DNA of 64,000 bases from Blastococcus xanthinilyticus (GTDB lineage Bacteria > Actinomycetota > Actinomycetes > Mycobacteriales > Geodermatophilaceae). The DNA lies in NCBI RefSeq assembly GCF_008124835.1, contig NZ_VNHW01000010.1:62001-126000 (forward strand), read 5' to 3'. Shown one piece after another: positions 18,320 through 26,308 of the stretch; position 1 is the first letter of the stretch; every line of letters starts with the position of its first letter. The notes under the pieces are model-generated. The model saw only the letters and a program-made list of their open reading frames with translations. It did not search any database and had not been told where the DNA came from. Made by a program: the position numbers and the translations under genes.

Positions 18320-18802
18320 TCAGCGCCCGGTGCGCTGCCGGTAGCGGGCGGCGCGCCGGGCGGCGGCGGCCCGCTTGCGCTCGCTCTCCCGCTGCTGGCG
18401 GCCCAGGCCCGCCTGGTCGCGGACCGCGGTCGCCGTCCCCGCCGGGTAGCCCGCCTTCACCACCCGGTTCTCCGTCGTCTCGGGCATGTAGGCCAGCGAG
18501 AAGATCATCCCGAGGAAGATCCCGCCGCCGGCGACCGCCAGTCGCAGCCCCAGCGGGGCGGGCAGGAAGATCACGACGAGCGCGATCGGCACGGCCAGCT
18601 GGACCAGCGTGCGGACGACGTGCCGGGCCCACCAGGTGCCGGTCGTCGTGTCGTGCAGCACCCAGCCGCGGTGCCGGGTCGGTAGCCCGCCGCCGAGGGC
18701 GTACCAGAACCACCGGTGCGGAGCCGGGCGGACGACGGGGTCGCCCGGCCCCGGGCGGTCGTCGGCCACGGCGCTCCCGTCGGTGGGGTTCACGCACGCC
18801 AT
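18320..18802 (-). CDS. DUF5313-family membrane protein
   Basis: The 160-aa protein has the DUF5313 pattern: PAPHRWFWYALGGGLPTRHRGWVLHDTT, then WARHVVRTLVQLAVPIALVVIFLPAPLGLRLAVAGGGIFLGMIF (two membrane helices, about residues 67-110) and a basic C-terminal helix (RESERKRAAAARRAARYRQR). Function is unknown. The ATG at 18802 or the GTG at 18793 could start it. It ends 10 bp from the UvrA-like gene, convergent with it. Confidence 0.7.
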   Translation of the reverse strand: MACVNPTDGSAVADDRPGPGDPVVRPAPHRWFWYALGGGLPTRHRGWVLHDTTTGTWWARHVVRTLVQLAVPIALVVIFLPAPLGLRLAVAGGGIFLGMIFSLAYMPETTENRVVKAGYPAGTATAVRDQAGLGRQQRESERKRAAAARRAARYRQRTGR

Positions 18803-18831
18803 GGTCCCAGCACCCGGGAGACCGGAGGCGG

Positions 18832-19560
18832 TCAGGACAGGTGTCGCAGGAAGGACCGCGGATCGACCAGGAACTGCCGCCAGCTCGCGACCAGCTCCAG
18901 CTCCGACCACTCGGCCTCGCGCAGACCCCAGGAGCCGACCTCGAGGATGCGTGCTCCGGGGAGGGCCGCGAGGAGCGGGGAGTGGGTGGCGATCAGCACC
19001 TGCGCGCCGCGGTCGACCAGCCCGGCCAGCTGCACGACCAGCGAGAGGGTGCCGGTGAACGACAACGCCGCGTCCGGCTCGTCCAGCAGGTAGAGACCCC
19101 CGGAGGACATGCGGCTGCCCACGATGGCGAGCAGGCCCTCGCCGTGGGACATCTCGTGGAAGAGCGGGTCGGGACCGCCGGTGGACTCCAGGTAGCTGTA
19201 CAGCCCGTGCAGGGTCTCGTCGCGGAGGAAGTAGGCCCAGCGATCGGCGCCGGGAGGGCGCTCGACGATGAGGTCCAGCGATCCGGGTTCGCTCCGCCGG
19301 GTGACCAGCCGGGTGTTCCGCGAGCCGCCCTCGGCGTTGATCCCCAGCGCGGCGGCGAGCACCTCGAGCACGGTCGACTTGCCGGAGCCGTTCTCACCGA
19401 CCAGCACGGTGGCGCCCGGCCCCAGCGCGAGACCTTCCCGGAGGATCTGCGCGATCGCCGGCACGGTCGCGGGCCAGACGTCGGGCGCCGGCGGTGGGGC
19501 ACCGGGGTCGGGCCGGAACCTGCGCACCGGTTGACTCGCCACGAACGCATCCTGGCTCAC
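18832..19560 (-). CDS. AAA-family ATPase (ABC-like, YefE/RecF-type fold)
   Basis: The 242-aa protein has Walker A LVGENGSGKST (about 53-63), the ABC-like signature EMSHGEGLLAIV, Walker B GLYLLDEPDAAL and the H-loop IATHSPLLAALPGA. This is the small stand-alone SMC/RecF-like ATPase type common in actinobacteria; partners and role are unknown. Two starts are possible: GTG at 19560, inside a repeated CGGTGAGCCAGGA sequence, or GTG at 19542, which has CCAGGA about 7 nt upstream. Unusual dyads lie just upstream. Confidence 0.82.
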   Translation of the reverse strand: MSQDAFVASQPVRRFRPDPGAPPPAPDVWPATVPAIAQILREGLALGPGATVLVGENGSGKSTVLEVLAAALGINAEGGSRNTRLVTRRSEPGSLDLIVERPPGADRWAYFLRDETLHGLYSYLESTGGPDPLFHEMSHGEGLLAIVGSRMSSGGLYLLDEPDAALSFTGTLSLVVQLAGLVDRGAQVLIATHSPLLAALPGARILEVGSWGLREAEWSELELVASWRQFLVDPRSFLRHLS

Positions 19561-19625
19561 CGTGCGTGGTCCTGGCTCACCGTCGACGGTGAGCCAGGAC
19601 CCTTGACGATCAGGTCACCTGATCA
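19550..19625. repeat. Palindromic and repeated elements upstream of the AAA ATPase gene
   Basis: A perfect 32-bp palindrome occupies 19569-19600 (each arm reads GTCCTGGCTCACCGTC from its own 5' end). The sequence TCCTGGCTCACCGT is repeated directly at 19550-19563 and 19570-19583 and occurs inverted at 19586-19599. A further dyad GATCAGGT-C-ACCTGATC lies at 19609-19625. The region separates the carboxyltransferase stop from the ATPase start, so it could be a terminator, an operator or both. Confidence 0.75.
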
Positions 19626-19641
19626 TCAGGGGCGACGGGCG

Positions 19642-21162
19642 TCAGCGGCCGAGGTGCCGGTAGCGGTGCAGCCGGGTGCGGAAGCGCTCGGTGTCGTCCC
19701 GGCCGAGCAGCCCGGCCAGCTCCTCGCCGAGCACCCGGCCCAGCCTGCGGCAGAACTCGACCGGCTCGTCGGCGGCGTCCGGGCGCTCGGGCACCACCCG
19801 GTCGACGATCCCGGCGCGCCACAGGTCGGTGCCCCGCACGCCCTGCGCGGCGGCCATCTCACCGGCCCGGTCGACGGTGCGGTGCACGATCGCCGAGGCG
19901 CCCTCCGGCGGGAGCGGGCCCAGCCAGCCGTTGGCCGCCGCGAGCACCCGGTCGGCCGGGACCAGCGCGAGCGCGCCGCCGCCGGTGCCCTGCCCCAGCA
20001 GCACCGAGAGCGTCGGCGCCCTGAGGACGACGAGGTCGTGCAGGCAGCGGGCGATCTCCCCGGCCAGGCCGCCCTCCTCGGCCTCCCGGGACAGCGCCGC
20101 CCCGGGGGTGTCGATCAGCGTCACCAGCGGCAGCCGCAGCTCCTCGGCCAGCCGCATGCCGCGCCGGGCCTCGCGCAGCGCCGCCGGGCCCAGCTGCGCC
20201 GACATCGACTGGCCGCGCCGGTCCTGGCCCAGCACGACGCACGGCGCGCCCCCGAACCGGGCCAGCGCGAGCAGCAGCCCCGGGTCCTTCTCGCCGGCGC
20301 CGGTGCCGGACAGCCCGACCACGTCGGTCGCCGCCGTCCGCAGCAGCCGCCGGACGCCGGGCCGGTCCTCCCGCCGCGACGCGGTGACCACGTCCCAGGC
20401 GCTGCGCCCGTCCTCCGGGTCGTCGGCGTCGCTGCCGTCCTCGGCCGTGGGCCGCTCGGCGCCGGCGACGTCGAGGTGCCAGGTCTGCCGGGCGGCGAGC
20501 ACCCGCAGCGCCCGGTCGGCGACCTCCGCGATCTCCTCGTGCGGGACGACGGCGTCGAGCAGGCCGTGCTCGGCGAGGTTCTCCGCCGTCTGGACGTCCT
20601 CGGGGAACGGCTCGCCGTACAGCGCCTCGAACACCCGCGGGCCGAGGAAGCCGATGGCGGCGCCCGGCTCCGCGATGGTCACGTGCCCGAGCGACCCCCA
20701 GGAGGCGAGCACCCCGCCGAAGGTGGGGTGCCGCAGGTACACCAGGTAGGGCAGGCCCGCCTCCTTGTGCCGGGCGATGGCCGCGGTGATGCCGATCATC
20801 TGCAGGAAGGCGACGGTGCCCTCCTGCATCCGGGTGCCGCCGGACACCGGCGCGGCCAGCAGCGGCAGCCCCTCGTCGGTGGCCCGCTCCACGGCGCCGA
20901 TCAGCCGCTCGGCCGCCGCCACCCCGATGGACCCGGCCAGGAAGCCGAACTCACCGGCGACGACGGCGACCCGGCGGCCGCGCAGCCGCCCCTCGCCGGT
21001 GATGACCGACTCGTCCTGCCGGCTGCGCTCCGCCGCGCGGGCCAGCTCGGCGGCGTACTCCGGTGCGACGTCGCGCGGCGGGATGGGCGAGTCCCACGAC
21101 TGCCACGACGCCGGGTCCAGGACAAGGTCGCGCAGCGTCCGGGCGTCCACCCGCGCGGTCAC
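19642..21162 (-). CDS. Acyl-CoA carboxyltransferase, fused AccD/AccA type
   Basis: The 506-aa protein joins an AccD-like half (GEGRLRGRRVAVVAGEFGFLAGSIG, APVSGGTRMQEGT) to an AccA-like half (GQDRRGQSMSAQLGPAALREARRGM, LIDTPGAALSREAEEGG, PEGASAIVHRTVDRA). It lacks the N-terminal four-cysteine zinc ribbon of AccD. Such enzymes move a carboxyl group between biotin and acetyl-CoA, or act in decarboxylation. No biotin carboxylase or biotin carrier gene is adjacent. The GTG start overlaps the upstream CoA-transferase stop (GTGA). With a MatC-like permease and a CoA transferase in the operon, a malonate-type catabolic role is inferred. Confidence 0.82.
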   Translation of the reverse strand: MTARVDARTLRDLVLDPASWQSWDSPIPPRDVAPEYAAELARAAERSRQDESVITGEGRLRGRRVAVVAGEFGFLAGSIGVAAAERLIGAVERATDEGLPLLAAPVSGGTRMQEGTVAFLQMIGITAAIARHKEAGLPYLVYLRHPTFGGVLASWGSLGHVTIAEPGAAIGFLGPRVFEALYGEPFPEDVQTAENLAEHGLLDAVVPHEEIAEVADRALRVLAARQTWHLDVAGAERPTAEDGSDADDPEDGRSAWDVVTASRREDRPGVRRLLRTAATDVVGLSGTGAGEKDPGLLLALARFGGAPCVVLGQDRRGQSMSAQLGPAALREARRGMRLAEELRLPLVTLIDTPGAALSREAEEGGLAGEIARCLHDLVVLRAPTLSVLLGQGTGGGALALVPADRVLAAANGWLGPLPPEGASAIVHRTVDRAGEMAAAQGVRGTDLWRAGIVDRVVPERPDAADEPVEFCRRLGRVLGEELAGLLGRDDTERFRTRLHRYRHLGR

Positions 21163-22346
21163 GGCTCGGACCCGCCCAGCCAGGCCCGGATCGTGTCGCC
21201 GTCGGCGCCCAGCACCGGGGGAGCGGTGTGCTCGCGCCGGGTCGTCTCGGTCTCGCCGTCCGGCCCGGCCGAGAAGAACCGGAGCGGCGGGCCGGGCAGC
21301 TGCACCCGCCCGAGGGTGGCGTGGTCGACGTCGACCAGCAGCCCCTGGGAGAGCGCCTGGTCCCAGCCGTAGACCTCGTCGATCGAGCGGACCTTGCCCG
21401 ACGGGATGCCCACCTTCCCGAGCCGGGCGAGCAGCTCCTCGGCGGGGATGTCGGCGAACGCGGCCTCGAGCAGCGCGATCACCTCCTGGCGGTGCTCCAC
21501 GCGGTCGCCGTTGGTCTCCATCCCGGGCGCCTCGGGGTCGAAGCCGAACTCGGCGCAGAGCTTCCGCCACAGCGAGTCGTTCGCGCAGGCCACCTGCACG
21601 CTGCCGCCCTTGCAGTGGAACAGCCCGTAGGGCGCGATCGAGGGGTGGTGGTTGCCCTGAGCGGCGCCGACCTTGCCGGCCACCGTCCACGCCGTCCCCT
21701 GGAAGGCGTGCACCCCGACGATCGCGGCGAGCAGCGAGGTGCGCACCACCTGGCCGCGGCCGGTCCGCTCCCGCTCCATGAGCGCGGCGAGCACCCCGTA
21801 GGCGCCGTACATGCCGGCCAGGAGGTCGCCGATCGGCACCCCCACCCGCTGGGGGTCGTCGGGCCCGGAGCCGGTGAGCGACATCAGCCCACCCTCGCCC
21901 TGGGCGATCTGGTCGTAGCCGGCCCGGCCGCCCTCGGGGCCGTCGTGGCCGAACCCGCTGATCGCCAGCGTGACCAGCCGCGGGTTGAGCCCGGCCAGCA
22001 CGTCGGTGCCGAAGCCGAGCCGGTCGAGCGTGCCGGGCCGGAAGTTCTCCAGCAGCACGTCGGCCCGCCGCAGCAGCTCGGTGAGCACCGCCGTGTCGGC
22101 CGCGTCCTTGAGGTCGAGGGTGATCGACTCCTTGTTCCGGTTCGTGGACAGGAAGTACGTCGACTCCCGCTCACCGGAGTCGGGCTGCACGAACGGCGGC
22201 CCCCAGCCGCGGGTGTCGTCCCCGCTGCCGGGGCTCTCCACCTTGATCACCCGGGCGCCGAGGTCGCCGAGCATCATCGCGGCGTGCGGACCGGCGAGGG
22301 CGCGGGTCAGGTCGACGACGAGGACGCCGTCCAGAGGTCCGGTCAT
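21159..22346 (-). CDS. CaiB/BaiF-family CoA transferase
   Basis: The 395-aa protein begins MTGPLDGVLVVDLTRALAGPHAAMMLGDLGARVIKVESPGSGDDTR, a standard class III CoA-transferase N-terminus. It continues with LSTNRNKESITLDLKD, where the Asp of this region forms the acyl-enzyme in the family, DVLLENFRPGTLDRLG and GYDQIAQGEGGLMSLTG. It transfers CoA between carboxylic acids. GAAGGGA lies about 11 nt before the ATG. It lies between a dicarboxylate permease and a carboxyltransferase, so it probably activates the imported acid. Confidence 0.92.
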   Translation of the reverse strand: MTGPLDGVLVVDLTRALAGPHAAMMLGDLGARVIKVESPGSGDDTRGWGPPFVQPDSGERESTYFLSTNRNKESITLDLKDAADTAVLTELLRRADVLLENFRPGTLDRLGFGTDVLAGLNPRLVTLAISGFGHDGPEGGRAGYDQIAQGEGGLMSLTGSGPDDPQRVGVPIGDLLAGMYGAYGVLAALMERERTGRGQVVRTSLLAAIVGVHAFQGTAWTVAGKVGAAQGNHHPSIAPYGLFHCKGGSVQVACANDSLWRKLCAEFGFDPEAPGMETNGDRVEHRQEVIALLEAAFADIPAEELLARLGKVGIPSGKVRSIDEVYGWDQALSQGLLVDVDHATLGRVQLPGPPLRFFSAGPDGETETTRREHTAPPVLGADGDTIRAWLGGSEP

Positions 22347-22363
22347 GGCGGGGTTCCCTTCGG

Positions 22364-23701
22364 TCACAGCCAGCCGGGGACGACGAACACCAGCCACGCG
22401 AGCAGCGGTCCGACGGCCACGACGATCCCGGCGTAGCCCAGGATCTGCTTGTAGAAGCGGTCACGGTCGATGCCGTGCGCGTTGGCCAGCACCAGCGCGC
22501 CGTTGGTGGAGAACGGGCTCACGTCGACGATCGTCGAGGCCACGGACAGCGCGACCACGACGCCCACGGCCCCGATCTCGCCGGCCAGCAGGAACGGCAC
22601 CGCGAGCGAGATGGCCACCCCGATGATCGCCGTCGACGACGCGAAGGCCGACACCACGCCGCCGATGTAGGCCAGCAGCAGGGCGATCAGCAGCGGTGCG
22701 CCGAGGCCGATGACCGCGTCACCGACGTAGTCGATCGTCCCGGCCTCCTCGAGGACGAAGACGAAGGTGAGCACGCCGGCGATCAGCAGGACCGTCGACC
22801 AGCTGATCTGGGTGACCGCGCCCTTGTGCTTCTGGGCGGAGAACAGCGCGAGGACGACGGCGACGGTGATCGCCACGAAGCCGATGTCCAGGTCGAAGAC
22901 CAGGGCCAGGACGGCGAGCACGAGCAGGCCGACCAGGGTGAGCACCTGCTCGAAGCCGACCGGCTCGGGCCGGTCGGGGTGCACGTGCTCGTCGTCGTCG
23001 CCCCCGACGCCCGGCCCGGGAGCGGCCCCGTGCCCGCGGACGACCGTGCCGTGGGCGTGCTCGCTGTGCGGCACCGGCTCGGCGCCGACCTTCCGGCCCA
23101 GCAGCTTCCGGCCGCCGAGCACGAAGAACAGCACGACGGCGATCGCGATGTTGAAGAACAGCGCGCCGAGGAACACCGCGAGCGGGCTGCCCTCGAGGTC
23201 GGAGCGCTCGACGATGTCGTTGACGGTGACGCCGTAGACGCTGATCGGCGAGAACCCGCCACCCTGCGCGCCGTGGATCACCATCATCCCCATCAGCAGC
23301 GGGCTGATGTCGTGCCGCGCGGCGAAGCTCAGCGCGATCGGGGCGATGATCGCCACGGCCGCCGGCGAGAGCGCGCCGATCGCCGTCAGCAGCGCGGTGA
23401 CGAAGAACATGATCCAGGGGATGGCGGCCACGTGACCGCCGACCATCCGCACCGCGCCGCGGACCAGCAGGTCGACCGTGCCGTTGTTCTGCGCGATGGC
23501 GAACAGGTAGGTGACGCCGATCAGCGTCAGGACCAGGCCGGCAGGGAAGCCCGCGAGGATGTCGTCGGTCGAGAGCCCGACCGACAGGGTGCCGACCACG
23601 AACGCGGCGACGAACGCCAGCGCGCCCATGTTGATCGGCAGGAGCGTGGCGATCGCGAAGATCACGACCAGGGCCAGGATGGTGACGATCTCGGGTGACA
23701 C
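22364..23701 (-). CDS. SLC13/MatC-like dicarboxylate permease
   Basis: The 445-aa protein has about 11-12 hydrophobic segments in two halves separated by a hydrophilic His/Asp-rich linker (about 218-250: VPHSEHAHGTVVRGHG, GGDDDEHVHPD). The N-terminus MSPEIVTILALVVIFAIATLLPINMGALAF and motifs such as GAQGGGFSPISVYGV and ASTIVDVSPFSTNGALVLANA match the MatC/DASS-type carboxylate transporters. The GTG start at 23701 follows AGGAG by 6 nt. As first gene of the operon it probably imports the substrate (malonate or a similar dicarboxylate) used by the next two genes. Confidence 0.85.
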   Translation of the reverse strand: MSPEIVTILALVVIFAIATLLPINMGALAFVAAFVVGTLSVGLSTDDILAGFPAGLVLTLIGVTYLFAIAQNNGTVDLLVRGAVRMVGGHVAAIPWIMFFVTALLTAIGALSPAAVAIIAPIALSFAARHDISPLLMGMMVIHGAQGGGFSPISVYGVTVNDIVERSDLEGSPLAVFLGALFFNIAIAVVLFFVLGGRKLLGRKVGAEPVPHSEHAHGTVVRGHGAAPGPGVGGDDDEHVHPDRPEPVGFEQVLTLVGLLVLAVLALVFDLDIGFVAITVAVVLALFSAQKHKGAVTQISWSTVLLIAGVLTFVFVLEEAGTIDYVGDAVIGLGAPLLIALLLAYIGGVVSAFASSTAIIGVAISLAVPFLLAGEIGAVGVVVALSVASTIVDVSPFSTNGALVLANAHGIDRDRFYKQILGYAGIVVAVGPLLAWLVFVVPGWL

Positions 23702-23737
23702 GCGAACTCCTGTCGTCGCCGGTGACGAGGCTGGCGA

Positions 23738-23752
23738 TCACTGTCCCAGTGA
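23738..23752. promoter_or_regulatory. Inverted repeat, candidate operator of the permease operon
   Basis: TCACTG-TCC-CAGTGA is a perfect 6-3-6 dyad, 37 bp upstream of the permease GTG and 82 bp upstream of galU. No regulator gene is adjacent, so the binding protein is unknown. Confidence 0.35.
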
Positions 23753-23822
23753 CCGGCCGGTAGCGCCTGCCCGGTCGGGTGACGTGGCCGCCCGACCGAC
23801 ACGCCCGTCCGCGGGGCCTGGC

Positions 23823-23828
23823 TAGGCT
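23823..23828 (+). promoter_or_regulatory. -10 element of leaderless galU promoter
   Basis: TAGGCT ends 6 nt before the galU ATG and there is no Shine-Dalgarno, so galU mRNA probably begins at the start codon. Confidence 0.5.
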
Positions 23829-23834
23829 GCCGCC

Positions 23835-24755
23835 ATGCCGATCACCAGCACCCGCCGGGCCCGGAAGGCGGTCATCCCCGTCGCAGGCATGGGCACCCGC
23901 TTCCTGCCGGCGACGAAGGCCGTGCCCAAGGAGCTGCTGCCGGTGGTGGACCGGCCGGCGCTCCAGTACATCGTCGAGGAGGCCGCCCGCGCGGGGCTGC
24001 CCGAGGTGCTGATGGTCACCGGCCGCAACAAGGCGGCCATCGAGGACTACTTCGACCGGACCCCCGAGCTCGAGGGCGCCCTGGAGAAGAAGGGCGACGC
24101 CGGCCGGCTGGCCGCGGTGCAGGAGTCCACCGACGTGGCCCAGGTGCACTTCGTCCGCCAGGGGGAGGCCCGCGGGCTCGGGCACGCGGTGCTGCAGGCG
24201 GCGGCCTTCGTCGGTGACGAGCCGTTCGCGGTGCTGCTCGGCGACGACCTCATCGACGCCCGGGACCACCTGCTGGAGCAGATGCTCGCGGTGCAGGCCC
24301 AGCACGGCGGGTCGGTCATCGCGCTGCTCGACGTGGGCCGGGAGAACATCGACAAGTACGGCGCCGTGGCCGTGGAGCCGACGGCCGACGGCGGGGACGT
24401 CGTGGCGGTCACCGGCCTGGTGGAGAAGCCGCCGGTCGACGAGGCGCCCAGCAGCCTGGCCATCATCGGCCGCTACGTGCTCGCCCCCGAGATCTTCGAC
24501 GTGCTGCGCGAGACCCCGCCCGGCCGCGGCGGGGAGATCCAGCTGACCGACGCCCTCGCCACGCTGGTCGAGCGGGGCGAGCCGGTCCACGGGGTCGTCT
24601 TCAGCGGCCGCCGCTACGACACCGGCGACAAGCTGGACTACCTCAAGGCCGTCGTCCGGCTGGCCTCCGAGCGCGACGACCTGGGGCCGTCGTTCACCGC
24701 GTTCCTGCGCGAGTTCGTGACCGAGCTGCCCGCCGAGGGCGCGTCGCCGTCCTGA
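23835..24755 (+). CDS. galU: UTP-glucose-1-phosphate uridylyltransferase GalU
   Basis: The 306-aa protein begins ITSTRRARKAVIPVAGMGTRFLPATKAVPKELLPVVDRPALQYIVEE, the full nucleotidyltransferase signature, followed by GEARGLGHAVLQAA, LLGDDLIDARDHLLEQML, GLVEKPPVDEAPSSLAIIGRYVL and GRRYDTGDKLDYLKAVV. It makes UDP-glucose for cell-wall and surface glycans. It starts the conserved block galU-glp-rimJ-sepX (Rv0993-Rv0996 in M. tuberculosis). The leaderless ATG fixes the start. Confidence 0.96.
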   Translation: MPITSTRRARKAVIPVAGMGTRFLPATKAVPKELLPVVDRPALQYIVEEAARAGLPEVLMVTGRNKAAIEDYFDRTPELEGALEKKGDAGRLAAVQESTDVAQVHFVRQGEARGLGHAVLQAAAFVGDEPFAVLLGDDLIDARDHLLEQMLAVQAQHGGSVIALLDVGRENIDKYGAVAVEPTADGGDVVAVTGLVEKPPVDEAPSSLAIIGRYVLAPEIFDVLRETPPGRGGEIQLTDALATLVERGEPVHGVVFSGRRYDTGDKLDYLKAVVRLASERDDLGPSFTAFLREFVTELPAEGASPS

Positions 24756-24780
24756 CCGGCGCCCCTGGGGGCACGATCGG

Positions 24781-24823
24781 ACCGCGGCGCGGCCCAGGTC
24801 CCTCCCGGGACCGGCCGCGCGGT
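24781..24823 (+). terminator. Branched GC hairpin between galU and glp
   Basis: An outer stem (ACCGCG...CGCGGT with CGGCC/GGCCG) encloses a perfect GGTCCC-TCCC-GGGACC stem-loop. It could attenuate readthrough from galU into glp. Confidence 0.35.
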
Positions 24824-24869
24824 GCAGGCCGGCGCCGGCACGTGGCCCGGCAGGACGACGGTGGTGGGG

Positions 24870-26300
24870 ATGTCCGGGCAGAGCGACGACGGCAACAACG
24901 GCGGCGGGGGCGCCCGGGTGCACCGGGACACCACGCAGGTGGACATGCCCATGGCGCCGCCCCGCCCCGCCGGGCCCCCGGCCCCGCCACCCCGGCCCGC
25001 ACCCCGGCCGGCCCCCGGCTCGGTCACCGGGCCCGTCCCGCTGCCCGCTGACGGCCGCTCGGACGCCTCCCCGCTGGTGCGGACGGTGGAGCGGCACCTG
25101 GACGAGATCCTGGCGGCGGTGCCGCAGCCGGACGCCATCGAGCTGGCCGTCCTCGACGCCCAGGGCCTGCTCTGCGCCGAGGACGTCGTCAGCCAGCGGG
25201 CGCTGCCGGCCTTCGACCAGGCGGCGCTGGACGGCTACGCGGCCCGCGCCGAGGACGTGGCTCCCGCCTCCGTGCGCGAGCCGGTGGCGCTCTCGGTGGT
25301 GGGGGAGAGCGTCGCGGGGATGGCCGCGCCGTCGTCCATCGGCCCGGGACTCGCGCTCAAGGTCGCCGCCGGGGCGATGCTCCCCGCCGGTGCCGACGTG
25401 GTGGTCCCCGCCGTCTGGACCGACCAGGGAGCGGTGCAGGTCGCGGTCCAGGCCGGGCCGCCGGCGGGCAGCTACGTCCGGCGGGCCGGCGACGACGTCG
25501 CCCCGGGCGACTCCGCGGTGCAGGTCGGCACCCCGATCGGCCCGGCGCAGATCAGCCTGCTGGCCGCCGTCGGGCGGGAACGGGTGCTCGTCCGGCCCCG
25601 GCCGCGCGTCGTCGTCCTGAGCGCCGGCACGGAACTGGTCGACGTCGCCGCCACGCCCGCGCCCGGCCAGGCGGTGGACGTGAACAGCTACGCCCTGGCC
25701 GCGGCCGCCCGCGACGCGGGCGCCGACGCCTACCGGTCGGGCATCCTGCCCGCCGACCGGCGGCGGATGGGCGAGGTGCTGGAGAGCCAGCTGCTGCGCA
25801 GCGACCTCGTGCTCGTCTCGGGCACCTTTGCCAGCGGCGGGTTCGACGTGGTGCAGGAGGCGCTGGCCGAGCTCGGCCCGATGCGCTTCCGCCAGGTGGC
25901 GATGCACCCCGGCCCGGCCCAGGGCTTCGGCCGGCTCGGCCGGGACCAGGTGCCGGTCATCTGCGTGCCCGGGGAGCCGGTGGCGGCGCTGGTCTCCTTC
26001 GAGGTGTTCGTGCGGCCGGCCATCCGGCTCATGCTCGGCAAGCGGCAGCTGTTCCGCCGCACCGTCCAGGCGATCGCCGGCCAGGAGCTGCTCTCCCCGC
26101 TGGGCTACCGCCAGTACCTGCACGGCACCGTCATGCGGCACCCCGACGGCGGGTACGTCGTCGAGCCGGTCGGCGAGGCGACCGATGCGCTGCTGGCCCG
26201 GATGGCGCGGGCCAACTGCCTGATCGTGATCGACGAGGACGTCACCGAGGTGGCCGCCGGCGGGCTGGTCACCGTCATGCCCCTGCTCCTCGGCGGCTGA
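24870..26300 (+). CDS. glp: Gephyrin/MoeA-like protein Glp (divisome-associated)
   Basis: The 476-aa protein has an extra disordered, Pro-rich N-terminus (about 1-60: MAPPRPAGPPAPPPRPAPRP) ahead of a complete MoeA fold: LCAEDVVSQRALPAFDQAALDGYA, VAAGAMLPAGADVVV, VLSAGTELVDV, VDVNSYALAAAARDAGADAY and VPVICVPGEPVAALVSFEVFV. The canonical MoeA loop SGGVSVGDYD is replaced by SGTFASGGFD, so classical molybdate insertion is doubtful. In Corynebacteriales the protein in this gene order (Glp) binds FtsZ and works with a membrane receptor encoded nearby; sepX follows here too. The ATG at 24870 is chosen over one at 24822 that overlaps the intergenic hairpin. Confidence 0.88.
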   Translation: MSGQSDDGNNGGGGARVHRDTTQVDMPMAPPRPAGPPAPPPRPAPRPAPGSVTGPVPLPADGRSDASPLVRTVERHLDEILAAVPQPDAIELAVLDAQGLLCAEDVVSQRALPAFDQAALDGYAARAEDVAPASVREPVALSVVGESVAGMAAPSSIGPGLALKVAAGAMLPAGADVVVPAVWTDQGAVQVAVQAGPPAGSYVRRAGDDVAPGDSAVQVGTPIGPAQISLLAAVGRERVLVRPRPRVVVLSAGTELVDVAATPAPGQAVDVNSYALAAAARDAGADAYRSGILPADRRRMGEVLESQLLRSDLVLVSGTFASGGFDVVQEALAELGPMRFRQVAMHPGPAQGFGRLGRDQVPVICVPGEPVAALVSFEVFVRPAIRLMLGKRQLFRRTVQAIAGQELLSPLGYRQYLHGTVMRHPDGGYVVEPVGEATDALLARMARANCLIVIDEDVTEVAAGGLVTVMPLLLGG

Positions 26301-26308
26301 CCGGCGCC

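Noticed and set aside
22719-26141. Long antisense frame over permease, galU and glp (about 1140 codons)
   Set aside because: It spans several convincing genes and an intergenic region and has no recognisable motif.
24870-26300. Simple moeA (molybdopterin biosynthesis) call
   Set aside because: The gene order with sepX and the altered catalytic loop fit the divisome-linked Glp better, although the fold is the same.
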